A stretch of DNA of 7,986 nucleotides, taken from an uncultured Pseudomonadota bacterium. GTDB lineage: Bacteria > Myxococcota_A > UBA796 > GCA-2862545. This document shows, in pieces, positions 1 to 5,468 of the stretch. The position numbers and the translations under genes were made by a program. Position 1 is the stretch's first letter. Each line of letters opens with the position of its first letter. The notes under the pieces are model-generated. The model had not been told where the DNA came from and searched no databases. It worked only from the letters and a program-made list of their open reading frames with translations. The DNA lies in the NCBI GenBank assembly GCA_937891875.1, contig CALATR010000579.1:1-7986 (forward strand). Reading direction: 5' to 3'.

Positions 1-363
1 CTCCATCCCGTCAAGGACGACAATCTCTACGATGGCCCGCCCACGGTCCGGGTGTACCGGCGCATCGCGCTGACCGTCAGCCGCCCCAAGGACGAGGGTG
101 AGCTGATGCGCCAGGTCGACGAGCGCGGCCTGCCGCTGGAGCAGGCTCTGAAAGCCCTTCGTCACGACAAGCTCGGCGGGGGCGCGGTCTGGCTGCACGG
201 CGACGCCACCCCCACCGGCGCCCGCAGCCGTCCCATGCGCCTCATCGCCCAGCTGACCACCGATCTGGTGAAGTTCGACATCACTCCGGACGGCATGGCC
301 TACGTCTTCTTCGACGACGACGCGCCCGACGGGGACGCCCGCCTGCTGTGGCAGGGCCAGTAG
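1..363 (+). CDS. DUF1963/YwqG-like protein, C-terminal part (5' truncated)
   Basis: The frame is open from base 1 to a TAG stop at 361-363, so this is the last 120 residues of a longer protein. A GTG at 52 is only an internal possibility, because the reading frame continues upstream of it. A Leu-Gly-Gly-Gly..Trp-Leu motif (residues 58-65 of the visible part) is followed by Pro-Met-Arg-Leu-Ile-Ala-Gln-Leu, an acidic stretch, Tyr-Val-Phe-Phe-Asp (101-105) and a terminal Leu-Leu-Trp-Gln (115-118). This order (LGG..W, M.L..Q, G..YVF, LWQ) is typical of the C-terminal half of DUF1963 (YwqG-like) proteins, whose biochemical role is poorly known. No signal peptide can be judged because the start is missing. 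The family call is from memory of the motif pattern, not from a search; the reading frame itself is secure. Confidence 0.6.
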   Translation, partial: LHPVKDDNLYDGPPTVRVYRRIALTVSRPKDEGELMRQVDERGLPLEQALKALRHDKLGGGAVWLHGDATPTGARSRPMRLIAQLTTDLVKFDITPDGMAYVFFDDDAPDGDARLLWQGQ

Positions 364-380
364 GTCGATCCGAGCGGCGG

Positions 381-402
381 TGCGGTCGGCGACGAGGCCG
401 CA
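381..402 (+). terminator. Stem-loop downstream of the DUF1963-like gene
   Basis: TGCGGTC (381-387) can pair with GGCCGCA (396-402) around an 8-nt loop: seven pairs including one T-G wobble. It begins 18 bases after the stop codon at 361-363. There is no T-run after it, so it is at best a GC-rich terminator without the usual U tract. It could equally be a chance fold in GC-rich DNA. Confidence 0.3.
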
Positions 403-407
403 GACAA

Positions 408-439
408 GCCGGATCTGACGAATTCTCGACGGATCCGGC
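408..439. terminator. Long near-perfect inverted repeat (terminator or operator)
   Basis: GCCGGATC (408-415) is the exact reverse complement of GATCCGGC (432-439). Pairing continues inward: T416-G431 wobble, G417-C430, an A418/A429 mismatch, then C419-G428, G420-C427 and A421-T426, leaving a 4-nt loop ATTC (422-425). The result is a 14-position stem with one mismatch. It lies between the DUF1963-like stop and the next gene. No T-run follows, so it could be a factor-assisted terminator for the upstream gene. Alternatively it could be an operator, since its right half overlaps the -35 and spacer of the promoter predicted here. The structure is seen directly; the role is inferred. Confidence 0.5.
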
Positions 440-454
440 GAGAAGCGCTATCCT
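426..454 (+). promoter_or_regulatory. Sigma70-like promoter for the MYXO-CTERM choice-of-anchor D gene
   Basis: TCGACG (426-431, 4/6 to TTGACA) and TATCCT (449-454, 4/6 to TATAAT) are separated by exactly 17 bases. Transcription would start near 461, giving a leader of about 30 nt before the ATG at 493. The right arm of the 408-439 palindrome sits in the -35/-10 spacer. Both hexamers are partial matches in GC-rich DNA, so the call is moderate at best. Confidence 0.35.
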
Positions 455-482
455 CGGCCCGCTCCACATCTGGAGCCGTTCT

Positions 483-487
483 GGGAG
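483..487 (+). promoter_or_regulatory. Ribosome binding site GGGAG
   Basis: GGGAG ends five bases before the ATG at 493. It supports that start, which also gives a clean signal peptide. Confidence 0.55.
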
Positions 488-492
488 CCTCT

Positions 493-1797
493 ATGTTCCA
501 CCGCTCTGTTCTCCTCGCCGTGGCCGTCACCGCCCTCCCCCTCACCGCCGTCGCCGCGGACGAGTACGGCAGCGAGCCCGCCGAGGTCACGTTCCAGCAC
601 GACTTCGACGCCTTCGACGCGGTCGAGTTCGACACGGGCTCCCTGCCCGCGGGCAGCCCCCTGGCCGTGCGCTTCTACCTGGCCAGCAAGGGCGGCACCT
701 ACGCGACCATGGACGCCGTCAGCGACGTGACCTGGCCCGAGTCCCTGACCCAGCGCTGGACCGGCATTCCCGACAGCGGCTACCTCGAGGTCATCTGCGA
801 TCTCGAGCTCGCCGCCCAGGTGACCTTCGATCTGTGGGGCTACAAGGGCGCGTACGACGTGTGGAGCGAGACGCTCTACCTCGAGGCCGAGAAGATGTTC
901 CAGCCCCTGCTGCTGGAGGGTGACGGTCAGGCCCGCGTCGAGGCGCGCGCGGACGGAAAGGGCATCGATCCCTACGAGATCGAGATCCCGCTCTTCGCCG
1001 GGCTGGAGCTGCAGGTCGTCATCGAGGTCTTCCCCCGGGCCACCGCCGCCCTCGCCTCGGGCCGCATCGAGACCGAGGACACGGTCCTGACCAGCGTCGA
1101 GAACGGCGTGCTGCACGACGTGCCCGAGTGGACCCCCGAGATCCTGGAGCTGACCAGCACCTACGTCGCCCAGATCGACGCCGCGCTGGAGGTGGTCATC
1201 CAGCCCAAGCTGGAGATCTGCGCGCCCATCTTCGGCTGCTTCCGCGTCGCGAAGTTCGACATCCCCATCCCGCTGGTCGACGACTCGCTGGAAGAGGCGT
1301 TCAAGCCGGTCAACTACGGCCACCCCCTGCCGGTGCTCGAGGCCCCGGTCACGACCCACCACTTCGGTGAGGTCGAGGTCGAGACCCTGGCCAACCTCCA
1401 GCTCCCGCTGACCAACGCTGGCCTGCTGGACCTCGAGGGCACCCTGTCCATCGAGGGCGACCCTGCCTTCACGGTCTTCCCCGAGTACATCCAGGCCAGC
1501 GCCGATCAGACCGACGGCGCCGTCGTCACCTTCGCCCCCACCGGCGAGGGCGAGCACGCCGCGATCCTGGTCATCACCAGCAACGACCCCTCCAACCCCG
1601 AGCTGCGCATCCCGCTCGGCGGCACCGGCTGGGTCGAGCCCATCATCGTCGACGACGGCGACCCCGACGGCCGCGAGGGCCGCCTCTCCGGCGAGGTCCG
1701 CGGCTGCGGCTGTGACGCCAGCAGCAGCCCTAGCGGCGGGCTCGCGGTGTTCGGGCTGATCGGCGGGCTCATGTTCCTGCGGCGTCGGCGGAAGTAG
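493..1797 (+). CDS. Secreted MYXO-CTERM protein with Ig-like choice-of-anchor D domain
   Basis: 434 residues. A Sec signal peptide is clear at residues 1-22 (basic H-R, hydrophobic core, cleavage near Ala-Val-Ala-Ala). The long middle part is beta-rich and unrecognised, with Cys at 102, 243 and 249; C243 and C249 could form a small disulfide loop. Residues about 289-380 (His-His-Phe-Gly-Glu-Val start, ..Asn-Ala-Gly.. core, Gly-Gly-Thr-Gly end) match the pattern of ASH/'choice-of-anchor D' Ig-like repeats common in exported bacterial proteins. An acidic Asp/Glu/Gly linker leads to the tail at 404-434: Gly-Cys-Gly-Cys, Ser/Gly linker, hydrophobic helix (about 415-429) and four Arg. This is a MYXO-CTERM-type sorting tail. 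In myxobacteria such tails are known to be processed and to direct proteins to the cell surface. No catalytic motif is visible, so a structural or adhesive surface role is an inference. It is monocistronic and converges on the GNAT gene. Confidence 0.85.
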   Translation: MFHRSVLLAVAVTALPLTAVAADEYGSEPAEVTFQHDFDAFDAVEFDTGSLPAGSPLAVRFYLASKGGTYATMDAVSDVTWPESLTQRWTGIPDSGYLEVICDLELAAQVTFDLWGYKGAYDVWSETLYLEAEKMFQPLLLEGDGQARVEARADGKGIDPYEIEIPLFAGLELQVVIEVFPRATAALASGRIETEDTVLTSVENGVLHDVPEWTPEILELTSTYVAQIDAALEVVIQPKLEICAPIFGCFRVAKFDIPIPLVDDSLEEAFKPVNYGHPLPVLEAPVTTHHFGEVEVETLANLQLPLTNAGLLDLEGTLSIEGDPAFTVFPEYIQASADQTDGAVVTFAPTGEGEHAAILVITSNDPSNPELRIPLGGTGWVEPIIVDDGDPDGREGRLSGEVRGCGCDASSSPSGGLAVFGLIGGLMFLRRRRK

Positions 1798-1800
1798 AGA

Positions 1801-1824
1801 CGGTCCGGGCTTCACGCCCTACCG
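1801..1824. terminator. Hairpin in the convergent gap, possible bidirectional terminator
   Basis: CGGT (1801-1804) pairs with ACCG (1821-1824), and GGGC (1807-1810) pairs with GCCC (1816-1819). A small internal bulge (CC versus T) separates the two stems and the loop is 5 nt (TTCAC). The hairpin lies right after the plus-strand stop at 1795-1797 and includes the TAG stop of the minus-strand GNAT gene (1819-1821). It could end transcription from both sides of the convergent pair. There is no T-run on either side. Confidence 0.4.
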
Positions 1825-2337
1825 CCTCCGGATCCCCACCAGCATCCGGTGGTCGATGATCTCGAAGCCGCCCTTCGCGTAGGCCTTGATCGCCGCATCG
1901 TTGCCGGCGGTGACGTACACCTGGGCGATCGGGACCCCGCGCTGGGCCCACCAGGCGAGGGCCGCCTTGACCAGGGGCTCGGACAGCCTGCGCCCTCTCG
2001 CGGCCTCGTCGACGTGCAGCCAGGACAGCACGCCCAGGGGCAGGCCCATGTAGGGATCGGTCCGGATCTCGGCGTAGATCGCGCCGATCGGCTGCTCCCC
2101 ATCGCGCAGGACGCGGACGAGGGTGTCGTCACCGTCGGCCGCGGCGAGGAGCTCGGTCCACTCCTTCTCGATGAGCCTGCCGTCGCGGATGCGGGCGGCG
2201 ATGTCGGCCTCGTCCCAGCCCAGGTGCCAGGCCTCGGACCAGCGGCGGATGTGCCAGGCCAGGTGGTCGCGGTGCCAGGGCCAGAAGACGTTGGCGTCGT
2301 CCTCGCGAAGCTCGGTCAGGACAGGATCTCCGGTCAC
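1819..2337 (-). CDS. GNAT-family N-acetyltransferase (last gene of HTTM operon)
   Basis: 172 residues, cytoplasmic, no signal or membrane segment. The C-terminal half has the GNAT layout: beta-4 strand Gly-Val-Leu-Ser-Trp-Leu-His-Val (102-109), acetyl-CoA loop Ala-Arg-Gly-Arg-Arg-Leu-Ser (113-119), a helix to about 132, beta-5 Val-Tyr-Val-Thr (140-143), then Asn146..Ala..Tyr153..Gly-Gly-Phe (156-158). The last block is the common GNAT signature for a bound pantetheine and the following helix. The acetyl-CoA loop is unusual: the consensus R/Q-x-x-G-x-G/A reads R114-G-R-R117-L-S119, so both expected small residues are replaced. The acyl acceptor cannot be predicted. The GTG start overlaps the metalloprotease stop by 4 bp (GTGA) and has GGAGG eight bases upstream. 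The fold is fairly secure; activity is less certain. Confidence 0.75.
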   Translation of the reverse strand: MTGDPVLTELREDDANVFWPWHRDHLAWHIRRWSEAWHLGWDEADIAARIRDGRLIEKEWTELLAAADGDDTLVRVLRDGEQPIGAIYAEIRTDPYMGLPLGVLSWLHVDEAARGRRLSEPLVKAALAWWAQRGVPIAQVYVTAGNDAAIKAYAKGGFEIIDHRMLVGIRRR

Positions 2338-3659
2338 GGGCGACGCCTCCGGACGATGAGCAGGCCCAGCAGGGCGAGCGCCGGGAGTCCACCGCCGGCC
2401 GGGCCGGAGCTGCAGGCGCAGCCCCCCTCCTCGGGAGGCAGCCGCCAGTCGACGGCGCAGCGTCCGCTGACGTTGAGGTCGCTGGCCGCGGCGAGCACGA
2501 GCAGCACCTCCCCCTCGGGCGGGGTCTCCAGGTGCGACCGCGCGGGCGTGGCGCCCTCCGCGACGACGCGGTCCAGCCAGACCACCGCACCGTCCTCGGG
2601 GGTGTCGAGGACCACGCCCAGCACGCCCTCACCGGCAGTACAGGAGACATGGGGCACGGTGCCCGGAGCCTCGTCGGCGGGACGGGAGAAGGTGTAGGTC
2701 ACGCTGGTCCACGCGGGCAGGAGCTCGATCTCCAGGGTCGGCCAGTCCCAGACCTCCCGTGGTGCCTCGAAGCTGGCCGTGCACGAGGCGTTGCCGGCCT
2801 GGTACCCACCCAGCGCGCTCCGGTCCTCGCCCGCGCAGGCTGCCTGGTTGAACGCCGAGAACCGAGTGAACGCCTCCGCCACCCCGTCCCTGGCCGCGAG
2901 ATCGAGCCCAGCAGCCCACTCCGGCTCCGCCTCCAGCGCCTCCCAGACGGCCCACGGCGGTGCGCCCTGATCCTCCTCCAGGAACTTGAACCACATCAGG
3001 CCGGCGTACTCGAAGCGGCCGTCGACATCGTCCAGGCGCCGGTTCGGCTCGCCGATGCGCTCGCCCCACAGCACGTTGGTCAGCAGCGCGAGGGTCACCT
3101 GGTCCGGCGCCGGTCGGTACTGCTCGTAGGTGGCGCTCGCCTCGTAGAGCCAGGCGTGGCTGTCCCAGGTGTAGCGGTACTGGGCGCAGTGCATGAGCTC
3201 GTGGCGCACGATCGACCGGGCGACCGTCTCGTTGTAGCTGCGGATGTCTGGGTCGAAGCGCACGAAGCACGACGCGCCGCCGGCCCCGTCCTCCGGGGTG
3301 ACCGGGTTCGCGTAGCCGTTGGCGTCGATCGACACGAAGTAGGCGTCGATTGCGGCATCTCCGCCGGTGCCGTCGTCTCCCACCAGGCGCTGCCAGTCGC
3401 TCGACTCGAGGTGCGCTCGGACCTCGACCAGCTCCGCCTCCGCCCACTGCAGGAGCTCGGCGGACACGCGATCGGCGCCCTCGTCCGTCCAGTGCAGGCG
3501 AAACGCGCCCCCGTCGACGAGGCGGGTCTGGACCGGGCCGGAGAGCTTGGGTCGGGGGGCGTCCAGGTGGTGGCCGTCCTCGTCTCCGACCGGACCCGCG
3601 CAGGTAGGACCGCGGGGACCGACCGCACCGGCGACCAGCGAGAGCAGCAGCGGGATCAT
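2334..3659 (-). CDS. MYXO-CTERM HExxH metalloprotease (MXAN_6640-type putative metalloprotease)
   Basis: 441 residues from the ATG at 3659. This start overlaps the HTTM stop by 4 bp (ATGA) and gives a short hydrophobic signal peptide (1 to about 13). The frame is open further upstream inside the HTTM gene, but that part has no plausible protein character. An Asp-Asp-Gly-Thr-Gly-Gly-Asp..Ile-Asp-Ala-Tyr block precedes the zinc motif H153-E154-L-M-H157. After it comes Trp170-Leu-Tyr-Glu173-Ala-Ser-Ala-Thr-Tyr-Glu; E173 is the likely third zinc ligand of a gluzincin. The pattern matches the MXAN_6640-type putative metalloproteases of Myxococcota as I remember them; substrate unknown. The C-terminal part is beta-rich. 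The tail 412-441 (Gly-Gly-Cys414-Ala-Cys416, Ser/Gly linker, hydrophobic helix, four Arg, Pro) is a MYXO-CTERM-type signal, so the enzyme is probably surface-exposed or released. Confidence 0.75.
   Translation of the reverse strand: MIPLLLSLVAGAVGPRGPTCAGPVGDEDGHHLDAPRPKLSGPVQTRLVDGGAFRLHWTDEGADRVSAELLQWAEAELVEVRAHLESSDWQRLVGDDGTGGDAAIDAYFVSIDANGYANPVTPEDGAGGASCFVRFDPDIRSYNETVARSIVRHELMHCAQYRYTWDSHAWLYEASATYEQYRPAPDQVTLALLTNVLWGERIGEPNRRLDDVDGRFEYAGLMWFKFLEEDQGAPPWAVWEALEAEPEWAAGLDLAARDGVAEAFTRFSAFNQAACAGEDRSALGGYQAGNASCTASFEAPREVWDWPTLEIELLPAWTSVTYTFSRPADEAPGTVPHVSCTAGEGVLGVVLDTPEDGAVVWLDRVVAEGATPARSHLETPPEGEVLLVLAAASDLNVSGRCAVDWRLPPEEGGCACSSGPAGGGLPALALLGLLIVRRRRP
2346..2350 (-). promoter_or_regulatory. 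Ribosome binding site GGAGG for the GNAT gene, inside the Arg tail codons
   Basis: GGAGG lies eight bases upstream of the GTG at 2337 and supports that start. The same bases encode part of the final Arg cluster (CGG AGG CGT CGC) of the metalloprotease, so the sorting tail and the downstream translation signal share DNA. Confidence 0.55.
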
Positions 3660-4651
3660 GGCTGCACTGTAGCCGCCTCGGCGGCGGTCGCGCGGGAGGG
3701 CGGGCGGCGGAAGAGCCCTCGGACGCCCCGGCCCATGGAGCGCCACTCGTCCGCGTCCCACAGGCACACGTAGAAGGCGAGGCTTATCATCGGGAAGGAG
3801 CCCACGTTCATGGTCAGGACCAGGGCGCCGTGGAAGACGATGCCGACCAGCGCGTAGATCGTGCGCACGTCCCACGCGTTGAAGGTGGCCCGCAGCCAGC
3901 CGCCCTTTTCGCGGGTGCCCCGGTAGATCAGCGCCAGCAGCCACACCGGCGCCGTCACCTCCCACACCCAGGTCACCGCCGTCCCCACCTGGGTCAGCGG
4001 GTAGAGCCAGGCGAAGAAGGACAGGTCGTACAGCTGCCAGCTGGGCTGCTGGAGGATGTAGTAGAGCGCGTCGAACTCACCGCCGGGCGTCCAGTGGGCG
4101 GAGAGCTTCTGCAGGCCTGTGGTCCAGTACATCAGGATCAGCTGGAACACGATGAGCCCGCGCGCCCACGCCGGCACCGGGCGACCGCGCCAGGGACGAC
4201 CGCGGAGGATCCAGGCGTCGAGGGACCAGGTGGCCGTGGTCGGGGTCAGCACGCACAGCCACAGGGCGTTCTTGATCAGCAGGTCGTAGCTGCCGCCCGC
4301 GTGGGTGTTGATGTCGACGGCCATGTAGAGCTGAAGCAGGAGGAATGCCGTCAATCGGCCACCGAGACCCGCCATGAGCACCAGGCTTGCGACCACCGTG
4401 GCGACCGTGAGACCGGTCATCACCGGCAGGGTCGGTCCGCCGAGCTGCTCGACCAGCCAGGGCACGCGCTCGAACGTGCGGTAGCCGCCGTGGGCGACGT
4501 CCACCCACAGCACCTCGACCACCCCGTCGGTGAGCACGCTGCCGATGGACACGGCGATGGCGAGCCCCACCAGGATGCGGAAGAGGGCCAGGGGCTCGGC
4601 GCCCTCGGGTCGGAAGGCCCAGTCGGTCCAGCCGCGCAGCCAGGGGATCAC
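3656..4651 (-). CDS. HTTM-domain / vitamin-K-dependent gamma-carboxylase-like integral membrane protein
   Basis: 331 residues with several hydrophobic helices (about 20-42, 76-113, 124-138, 164-180, 222-243, 265-297) and a short basic cytoplasmic-like tail. The N-terminus Pro-Leu-Ala-Leu-Phe-Arg-Ile-Leu-Val-Gly (20-29), Trp-Ser-Leu-Asp (142-145) and Gly-Leu-Gln-Lys-Leu..His-Trp (179-187) are hallmarks of the HTTM family, related to the membrane part of animal gamma-glutamyl carboxylase. K182 aligns, by my reading, with the Lys reported as the catalytic base in the human enzyme (GVKKL context). H274 in Val-Phe-His with the later Phe-Pro also fits the family. The soluble C-terminal domain of the animal enzyme is absent, so glutamate carboxylation cannot be assumed. 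Starts with GTG, overlaps the upstream gene by 4 bp (GTGA) and has GGAGG four bases before the start. Confidence 0.8.
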   Translation of the reverse strand: MIPWLRGWTDWAFRPEGAEPLALFRILVGLAIAVSIGSVLTDGVVEVLWVDVAHGGYRTFERVPWLVEQLGGPTLPVMTGLTVATVVASLVLMAGLGGRLTAFLLLQLYMAVDINTHAGGSYDLLIKNALWLCVLTPTTATWSLDAWILRGRPWRGRPVPAWARGLIVFQLILMYWTTGLQKLSAHWTPGGEFDALYYILQQPSWQLYDLSFFAWLYPLTQVGTAVTWVWEVTAPVWLLALIYRGTREKGGWLRATFNAWDVRTIYALVGIVFHGALVLTMNVGSFPMISLAFYVCLWDADEWRSMGRGVRGLFRRPPSRATAAEAATVQP

Positions 4652-5400
4652 GGCGCCTCCTCGTCGCCGGAGTCGCTCTCGTCCTCGTCGTCGACCGGCT
4701 CGCCCGGAGTCTCTCCGCGGAAGGGACCCAGCTGGATGATGCGGCTTCGCTGCCAGCGGATCTTCGGGCGCTCGCCGCTGCGCACCTGCTCGGGGGACAG
4801 CGAGCGATACGACGCGTAGCGGACCTGAAGCACCTCGGCGTCGGGGAAGTCGACCGCAGCATGCCTGGCGAGCCAGTCGCCCAGCTGTTCATAGGTCTTG
4901 GGGTACTTCTTGCCCCACCCGTAGCGGAACAGCACCGAGCGCATGCGGTCGTGGTCGAGCACGTGACCCATCCAGCGGTGGTCCGGGTCACGGGCTTCGT
5001 AGATCACGTACCAGACCTTCTCCTGGCGGATGCGGAGCTGGAAGCGGGACGGGTGCATGTGCGGCGCGACGAACATGCGCCAGGACTGGGCGGTCCCACA
5101 GCACTCATAGTACCGGTAGAACGGCTTCTTCAGCTGGTGGTGCGCCGACGCGTACGAGCGTGCGATGCCGTACAGCTCGTCCTGCAGCTCGCTCGAGGTG
5201 CCGGTCCAGCCGAACGCCCGAAGACGCTCGTTCCAGGCGTCGAACTCCGCCTGCACCGTCGGCTGCTTCCAGTCGCGGCGGTTCAGGCCACCGCCCGGCG
5301 AGGGGAACGCCATGATCGAGATCGCCACGATGTGCGCGACGATCAACGCGAGCACGATCCAGCGTCGCGCGGACTCGAGCCAGGGGGGCAGCGCCGGCAA
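4648..5400 (-). CDS. Single-pass membrane protein, HTTM partner (DUF5819-like pattern)
   Basis: 250 residues, first gene of the four-gene operon. A short N-terminus with basic residues is followed by one membrane helix (about 14-31), then a soluble domain with Tyr-Tyr-Glu-Cys-Cys (97-101) and Ser-Trp-Arg-Met-Phe-Val-Ala-Pro (106-113). The W-x-M/L-F-x-x-P element after an N-terminal helix resembles small proteins (for example DUF5819) often encoded beside HTTM genes, so a partner role is likely but not proven. The C-terminus is a very acidic tail (237-248). The start is a TTG at 5400: no ATG or GTG lies upstream in frame within the visible leader, and GGAGGA sits six bases before it. The stop overlaps the HTTM GTG start (GTGA). 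Confidence 0.7.
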   Translation of the reverse strand: MPALPPWLESARRWIVLALIVAHIVAISIMAFPSPGGGLNRRDWKQPTVQAEFDAWNERLRAFGWTGTSSELQDELYGIARSYASAHHQLKKPFYRYYECCGTAQSWRMFVAPHMHPSRFQLRIRQEKVWYVIYEARDPDHRWMGHVLDHDRMRSVLFRYGWGKKYPKTYEQLGDWLARHAAVDFPDAEVLQVRYASYRSLSPEQVRSGERPKIRWQRSRIIQLGPFRGETPGEPVDDEDESDSGDEEAP

Positions 5401-5406
5401 CCGTCT

Positions 5407-5412
5407 TCCTCC
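5407..5412 (-). promoter_or_regulatory. Strong ribosome binding site GGAGGA deciding a TTG start
   Basis: GGAGGA lies six bases upstream of the TTG at 5400. It is the best Shine-Dalgarno match in the window and is the reason for choosing a rare TTG start for the first gene of the operon. Confidence 0.6.
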
Positions 5413-5459
5413 GTGGCCGCACCCTATCCCCGTGCGCCGGTTACGCCCCGAGCATGTTC

Positions 5460-5465
5460 GGAGGG
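5460..5465 (+). promoter_or_regulatory. Ribosome binding site GGAGGG for the M48 gene
   Basis: GGAGGG lies three bases before the ATG at 5469 and downstream of the in-frame ATG at 5454, which has no good site of its own. It therefore favours the later start, with a slightly short spacing. Confidence 0.5.
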
Positions 5466-5468
5466 ACC

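Larger units (their letters stand above)
5401..5468. other. Divergent intergenic region
   Basis: These 68 bases separate the minus-strand HTTM operon from the plus-strand M48 gene, so promoters for both must lie here or inside the neighbouring genes. I see a TATCCC (5425-5430) that could be a plus-strand -10, but no acceptable -35 at 16-18 bases. No good pair is visible on the minus strand either. Confidence 0.4.

Noticed and set aside
448..1815. 455-residue open frame on the minus strand opposite the MYXO-CTERM gene
   Set aside because: Its sequence is a low-complexity Gly/Asp/Leu/Val mix, as expected from reading antisense to GC-rich, C-ending codons. The plus-strand protein has a signal peptide, a recognisable domain and a sorting tail.
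3660..3965. N-terminal extension of the metalloprotease frame upstream of the ATG at 3659
   Set aside because: It lies inside the HTTM gene and reads as Arg/Gly/Pro-rich shadow sequence. The ATG at 3659 gives a signal peptide and a 4-bp overlap with the HTTM stop.
1849..4819. Several long plus-strand open frames opposite the HTTM operon (such as 2532-3773 and 3830-4819)
   Set aside because: They are antisense shadows without domains, with compositions rich in Arg, Gly, Asp and His. The minus-strand genes carry clear family motifs and tight coupling.
5424..5430. TATCCC as a -10 element for the M48 gene
   Set aside because: No acceptable -35 hexamer at 16-18 bases upstream; noted only within the intergenic entry.
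5454..5468. Upstream in-frame ATG for the M48 gene
   Set aside because: It has no ribosome binding site, and GGAGGG lies between it and the ATG at 5469, so the later start is preferred. The signal peptide works with either.
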